Positions 8,292 to 11,045 of a stretch of DNA of 11,045 bases are shown in pieces. The stretch comes from Synura sp. LO234KE (lineage: Eukaryota > Sar > Synurophyceae > Synurales > Mallomonadaceae): the NCBI GenBank assembly GCA_015143735.1, contig VKHC01000561.1, positions 1 through 11,045 of the forward strand, written 5' to 3'. The notes below the pieces were generated by a model, which saw only the letters and a list, made by a program, of their open reading frames with translations, was not told the origin of the DNA and did not search any database. A program made the translations under genes and the position numbers. The first letter of the stretch is position 1. The number at the start of each line of letters is the position of its first letter.

Positions 8292-8743
8292 CACAGCTCC
8301 AGACTCTTGATGTCCCGAACGATGTCAAGTGATTTATGACACGACAGAAGGCGGAACGCTTTGTAGAGTCAGTGGTGACGTTGGGTCAGCCCCCTCTTCC
8401 ATGCCCCACTGCTACATTATTCACAGACGGCTCGGCGTCCAAGGCCTTAGGCACCGCGGGCTGGGGAGTCCACATCTGCCACCACGATGCTGACTCGAAC
8501 GTGACCAACAACCTCTCCGCATCGATTAATATATTCAGATCAGCTATGTGACAGCTATCTTGAGTTGACCACGTCTCAAACCTTCGCTTTGGAGGTTCGA
8601 ATCAATCTTGTCGCCCTCCTGGAGCACGTTCGGATGGTCACATTAGCTCGACTTACAACTTTATCCGGTATCATGCTCCCTACAGATGCCCTTGGGCTCT
8701 GTTTCGATTTTCTGTTGCCAAAATGCTATTCGCCGTAGAAAAG

Positions 8744-8755
8744 CCTTATTAATTC
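8744..8755. repeat. Target site duplication of the second insertion, left copy
   Basis: CCTTATTAATTC, identical to 8780-8791. Confidence 0.6.
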
Positions 8756-8779
8756 GGCTAAGTTTCTCTGAAAAAAAAC
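8756..8779 (+). mobile_element. Very short second copy of the same retroposon 3' end
   Basis: The 24 bases run from GGCTAAGTTT to eight A and a C, and lie between perfect 12-bp duplications. The first copy ends GCTAAGTTTT...A9C, so the two share the start of this tail and the A-run plus C end. It looks like an extreme 5' truncation of the 148-bp element. The shared part is short, so chance resemblance is possible. Confidence 0.55.
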
Positions 8780-8791
8780 CCTTATTAATTC
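8780..8791. repeat. Target site duplication of the second insertion, right copy
   Basis: CCTTATTAATTC directly after the A-run and C; matches 8744-8755 exactly. Confidence 0.6.
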
Positions 8792-9204
8792 TCTTGGATA
8801 CTGGTCTACACCAGATCAATAGTGCAGGGGATTTTGAAGTGTTCTTTGACTCACTAAGGGATCCAGTTCTCGTGGCAACGAGCTTTTGGACATACAACCT
8901 CATCATCGACGTTCGGGAAGACACCGCCACTTTGCCTACCCAAAGTTCTTTGGCACCAATTGTACAATTTAACATCGGCAGCAAAGCAGTCTGCACTTGG
9001 TACACTTCCTTGCTACTATTTTTTTCAGCTTTAGACGGTCCCTTGGCGACTATTGAAATATGCTTTTCACGTCTTAGAAGTTGCTATATATTACTACGAC
9101 AGACGAGCGGGTTCTGCCTGACCCTGGGGCTGTCGTGCATCTCCTCTTACGTGTGTCGCACCACACTGCTTCTGTGTGACGCGACTAGCGTAGTAGCATA
9201 CTAA

Positions 9205-11045
9205 TGTATCTGTGGGAGAGGACTTGCCTGCCCCCCACAAGCAGTGGGTACTGGCCTTGCTCCCCTTCGATGCTACGGGGCTCCCAATATTGTGCATGGG
9301 AAATTGCTCTATGTGGTCTAAACTCTACTGTCTTTTTCTATAATTAACTAACTGATTTTCGCCCATGTGTTTTGGGAAGTAGTGGTGGCTACGCACGCGT
9401 CTCACTTCGCCGCTTGGGGACGTCGTTGCTATCTAACATAGGTGCTCTCGAGATGCTCCCGAAAATCTTATAGTTCGTTATTACGAAACAAAACGAAAAT
9501 GTCAGACCCAGAAAAATATTACATAGCGGGAGGAACAACCGCTTCCTGTGGTACATAACCATTCCATTTGTACTACTGGCAGTTCCTGATTACCGAGTAA
9601 CCATCCGAGTGACTGCACTTTGAGGACGTGTGTTAGTATGCGCCACGCGATGTCGCCCATGAGGCGATAGAGGACACGTGACGAAACACCTCCCCCCCGC
9701 CCGAAACACAGGGAACACTTGGGGAAAGTGTGTGGGAAACACACACAGGATAACTAGTAACCAGAAGAATTACTATTAACAGGAGGTTCCTTGGGCCCAC
9801 ACCAGTCCCATTAATTTAAAGAAGGGGCCAGCCACGCCAACCCCTGACGCGCTCGAATAGTCGCGACACAAACATATTCTAGGACATGTCCCCAAAGCAG
9901 GAGGCATCCCGAAGCCGCCGTCTGCTGCGGCAGGAGCGCTAGTCATAGCAGTTAGGCTTGTGGTAAGGCACTAAAAGCACTATTTGGGCGAGGCGTGCCA
10001 GTGAACCTCTTCCTACCGTGCTGTGGGTTTGTATCTGCCGGCGGCCCGCCCTGTGTGAAGAGCGGAATACACTATGCTCGGGGGTTCATGACATGCCAGG
10101 CTTCTCCTGTCCGCCAGGCCGCCTCCACATGCCACGAGATTTCCGCTCGGAGTAGGTCAATGAGTTTCATTCACGGGACATCATCGAGACTTGGGAACAA
10201 AGTCCCAATCACTTGTACCTGGTCAAGCGTGAATTGTCCGAGCAAGCTCCGTGAATGCTGCAAAAGGTTTGCCGCGATGTTGAGAAGGGAAGGGAGAACG
10301 GTGGGACTACAATGAGGACCCTTGAAAGTGTATGCTGTCGGACCCTCAGGAGCAGTCAGCTCTGCAGGGCACTCATGGATGTCGAGGATGTGATTTTACG
10401 ATACAAGTTGGAGGTGAGATCTCAAAAGGAGGACGTTGCATAACCAGCCACCGTCGACACATAAATTTTTTGCCACTCCTCCTACCGCGATACTCAGGTA
10501 AATAGCTGAGATATTCCTCTACCAGGAAAATCCAAGAAATGAAAAACACACGCAGGAATATTGCAACAAGTCATTCTGCGTCGTAAAAAAAAACTAGGTG
10601 TCCGCGACGTTGCTTGAGGAGTTTTTCCATGGAGATTCGGCATTCGGCGACCGATGATCTGCTTTGGGTGATTGAGGTCAATATCCTGTGTAGTTCAAAT
10701 TGTGTGCAAGCTTGGCTTGAAGTCCTTTATGCTCGGCGTCAAAAGGTGCAGCCAAATATGCTGCCTGTTTTTGGAGAGATCAAATACGGTGGGGGAAGCT
10801 CTTCAGCACAATTAACTCAATAGGACGGAGAGAACAGGTTTAAAAAGCTTGATTATCAGCAGCAGCTTTATTGTATATTGCTCCCAGGGCTTCAAGTAAT
10901 GGGGAGCAAAGTCCAGAGTGGACATAAGCTCAGGATGAGTAGCAGAATTTAGAAGGTCTTGATTCTGGCCCGACGAAGCTTTTAAGAGACATCGCTGGTG
11001 ATATGATTTATAATTTGCTTCATTTATTTGATTGTGATCTTCGGC
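9205..11045. other. Unassigned sequence
   Basis: No gene is supported. A minus-strand frame is open from 10395 to 10072 apart from one TGA (10173-10171), with protein-like text such as LLRAEISWHVEAAWR in its second part, but no known domain. Other short frames (plus 9995-10315, plus 10614-10823, minus 9744-9502) lack recognisable motifs. A run of nine A at about 10586-10594 followed by C resembles the tails of the two retroposons, but I found no duplication flanking it. No tRNA, long terminal repeat or large tandem repeat was seen. Confidence 0.4.

Larger units (their letters stand above)
5718..8672 (+). mobile_element. Decayed non-LTR-type retrotransposon, C-terminal half of its polyprotein
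   Basis: A GC-rich block reads as protein in successive plus-strand frames: frame 3 at 5718-6485, frame 1 from about 6300 to 7205, frame 3 from about 7209 to 8093, then past a stop into a hybrid-binding domain and an RNase H domain. The zinc motif at 7611-7676 and the RNase H at the end identify a retroelement. The Y-x-D-D catalytic box of the reverse transcriptase is not seen, so the copy is truncated on the left or its polymerase has decayed. Neither boundary is defined. No long terminal repeats were found. Host composition differs (AT-rich flanks), as expected for an insertion. Confidence 0.7.
8076..8672 (+). pseudogene. RNase H1-like module: hybrid-binding domain plus RNase H domain, disrupted
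   Basis: From FYGVR (8076-8090), through a TAA at 8091, the frame codes GHVPGVYTSWKE, is cut by a 161-bp insertion/duplication, and resumes with AQLQTLDVPNDVK, a TGA (8330-8332), then FMTRQKAERFV. This order of aromatic and basic residues matches the hybrid-binding domain at the N-terminus of eukaryotic RNase H1 (caulimovirus-viroplasmin family). After a short linker comes LFTDGSASKALGTAGWGVHI, the first strands of RNase H, with catalytic Asp at 8426-8428. The frame stops at 8549. One base over, residues FALEVRINLVALLEHVRM (Glu at 8592-8594) and ARLTTL match the helix and next strand. The later RNase H parts are not recognisable. At least two stops, one insertion and one frameshift make it non-functional. 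Confidence 0.75.
8686..9204 (+). other. Uncertain 172-codon open frame, possible protease fossil
   Basis: The frame contains LLILLDTG (about 8780-8806) followed by GDFEVFFDSLRD and, later, hydrophobic stretches. D-T-G preceded by hydrophobic residues recalls a retroviral-type aspartic protease, and the later 'DF..FF' recalls copia-type protease regions, but flap and helix parts are not identifiable. The 36 bp added by the second retroposon and its duplication keep the frame open. It starts right after the last RNase H trace in a different frame. It could equally be chance: an overlapping minus-strand frame (9005-8661) is also long. Confidence 0.15.

Noticed and set aside
8560-8615. GGTTCGAATCA at about 8594-8604 resembles a tRNA B box
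   Set aside because: The flanking bases do not form a T-stem and no acceptor or anticodon arm is visible; the bases are part of the RNase H coding trace.
9459-9490. TTCGTTATTACGAA short palindrome
   Set aside because: Five-base arms only; expected by chance.
10586-10595. Third A-run plus C as a possible further retroposon tail
   Set aside because: No GCTAAG-type sequence before it and no flanking target duplication.

Overview
The window looks like nuclear DNA of a eukaryote. It has one gene split by a 54-nt GT...AG intron, long gene-poor AT-rich spacers, and decayed retrotransposon sequence with poly(A)-tailed, target-site-duplicated insertions. No bacterial operon layout, rRNA, convincing tRNA or CRISPR array is visible. 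The host gene carries a repeated 'D-x-x-G-D-G-W'-type secreted domain of the kind I associate with algal and stramenopile surface proteins. Together with very short introns this suggests an alga (a red alga or stramenopile). That lineage call is a weak inference.

Layout. 1-890: spacer downstream of the gene's 3' end. 891-3527 (minus): a two-exon gene for a predicted 860-residue type I membrane protein. It has a signal peptide, two related GDGW-like domains separated by a long disordered polybasic linker with a furin-type site, a SEA-like region, one transmembrane helix and a ~100-residue tail. 3604-3668: its probable promoter, with a TATA-like box and a near-palindrome. 3669-5717: spacer with short open stretches and an inverted repeat. 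5718-8672 (plus): the decayed C-terminal half of a retrotransposon polyprotein. It is open in successive frames and ends in a C-x2-C-x12-H-x4-C zinc motif followed by an RNase H1-type hybrid-binding domain and an RNase H domain. 8131-8278 and 8756-8779: two insertions with poly(A) tails, a shared 3' end and 13- and 12-bp target duplications. 8792-11045: mostly unassigned sequence.

The parts are unlikely to form one system. The surface protein is the only apparently intact gene. The right half records layered insertion: an older GC-rich retrotransposon decayed, and a short AT-rich retroposon family then inserted into and beside it. The most unusual items are the hybrid-binding plus RNase H module placed after the zinc motif of the polyprotein, the retroposon that splits it, and the intron whose retention would yield a short secreted product.
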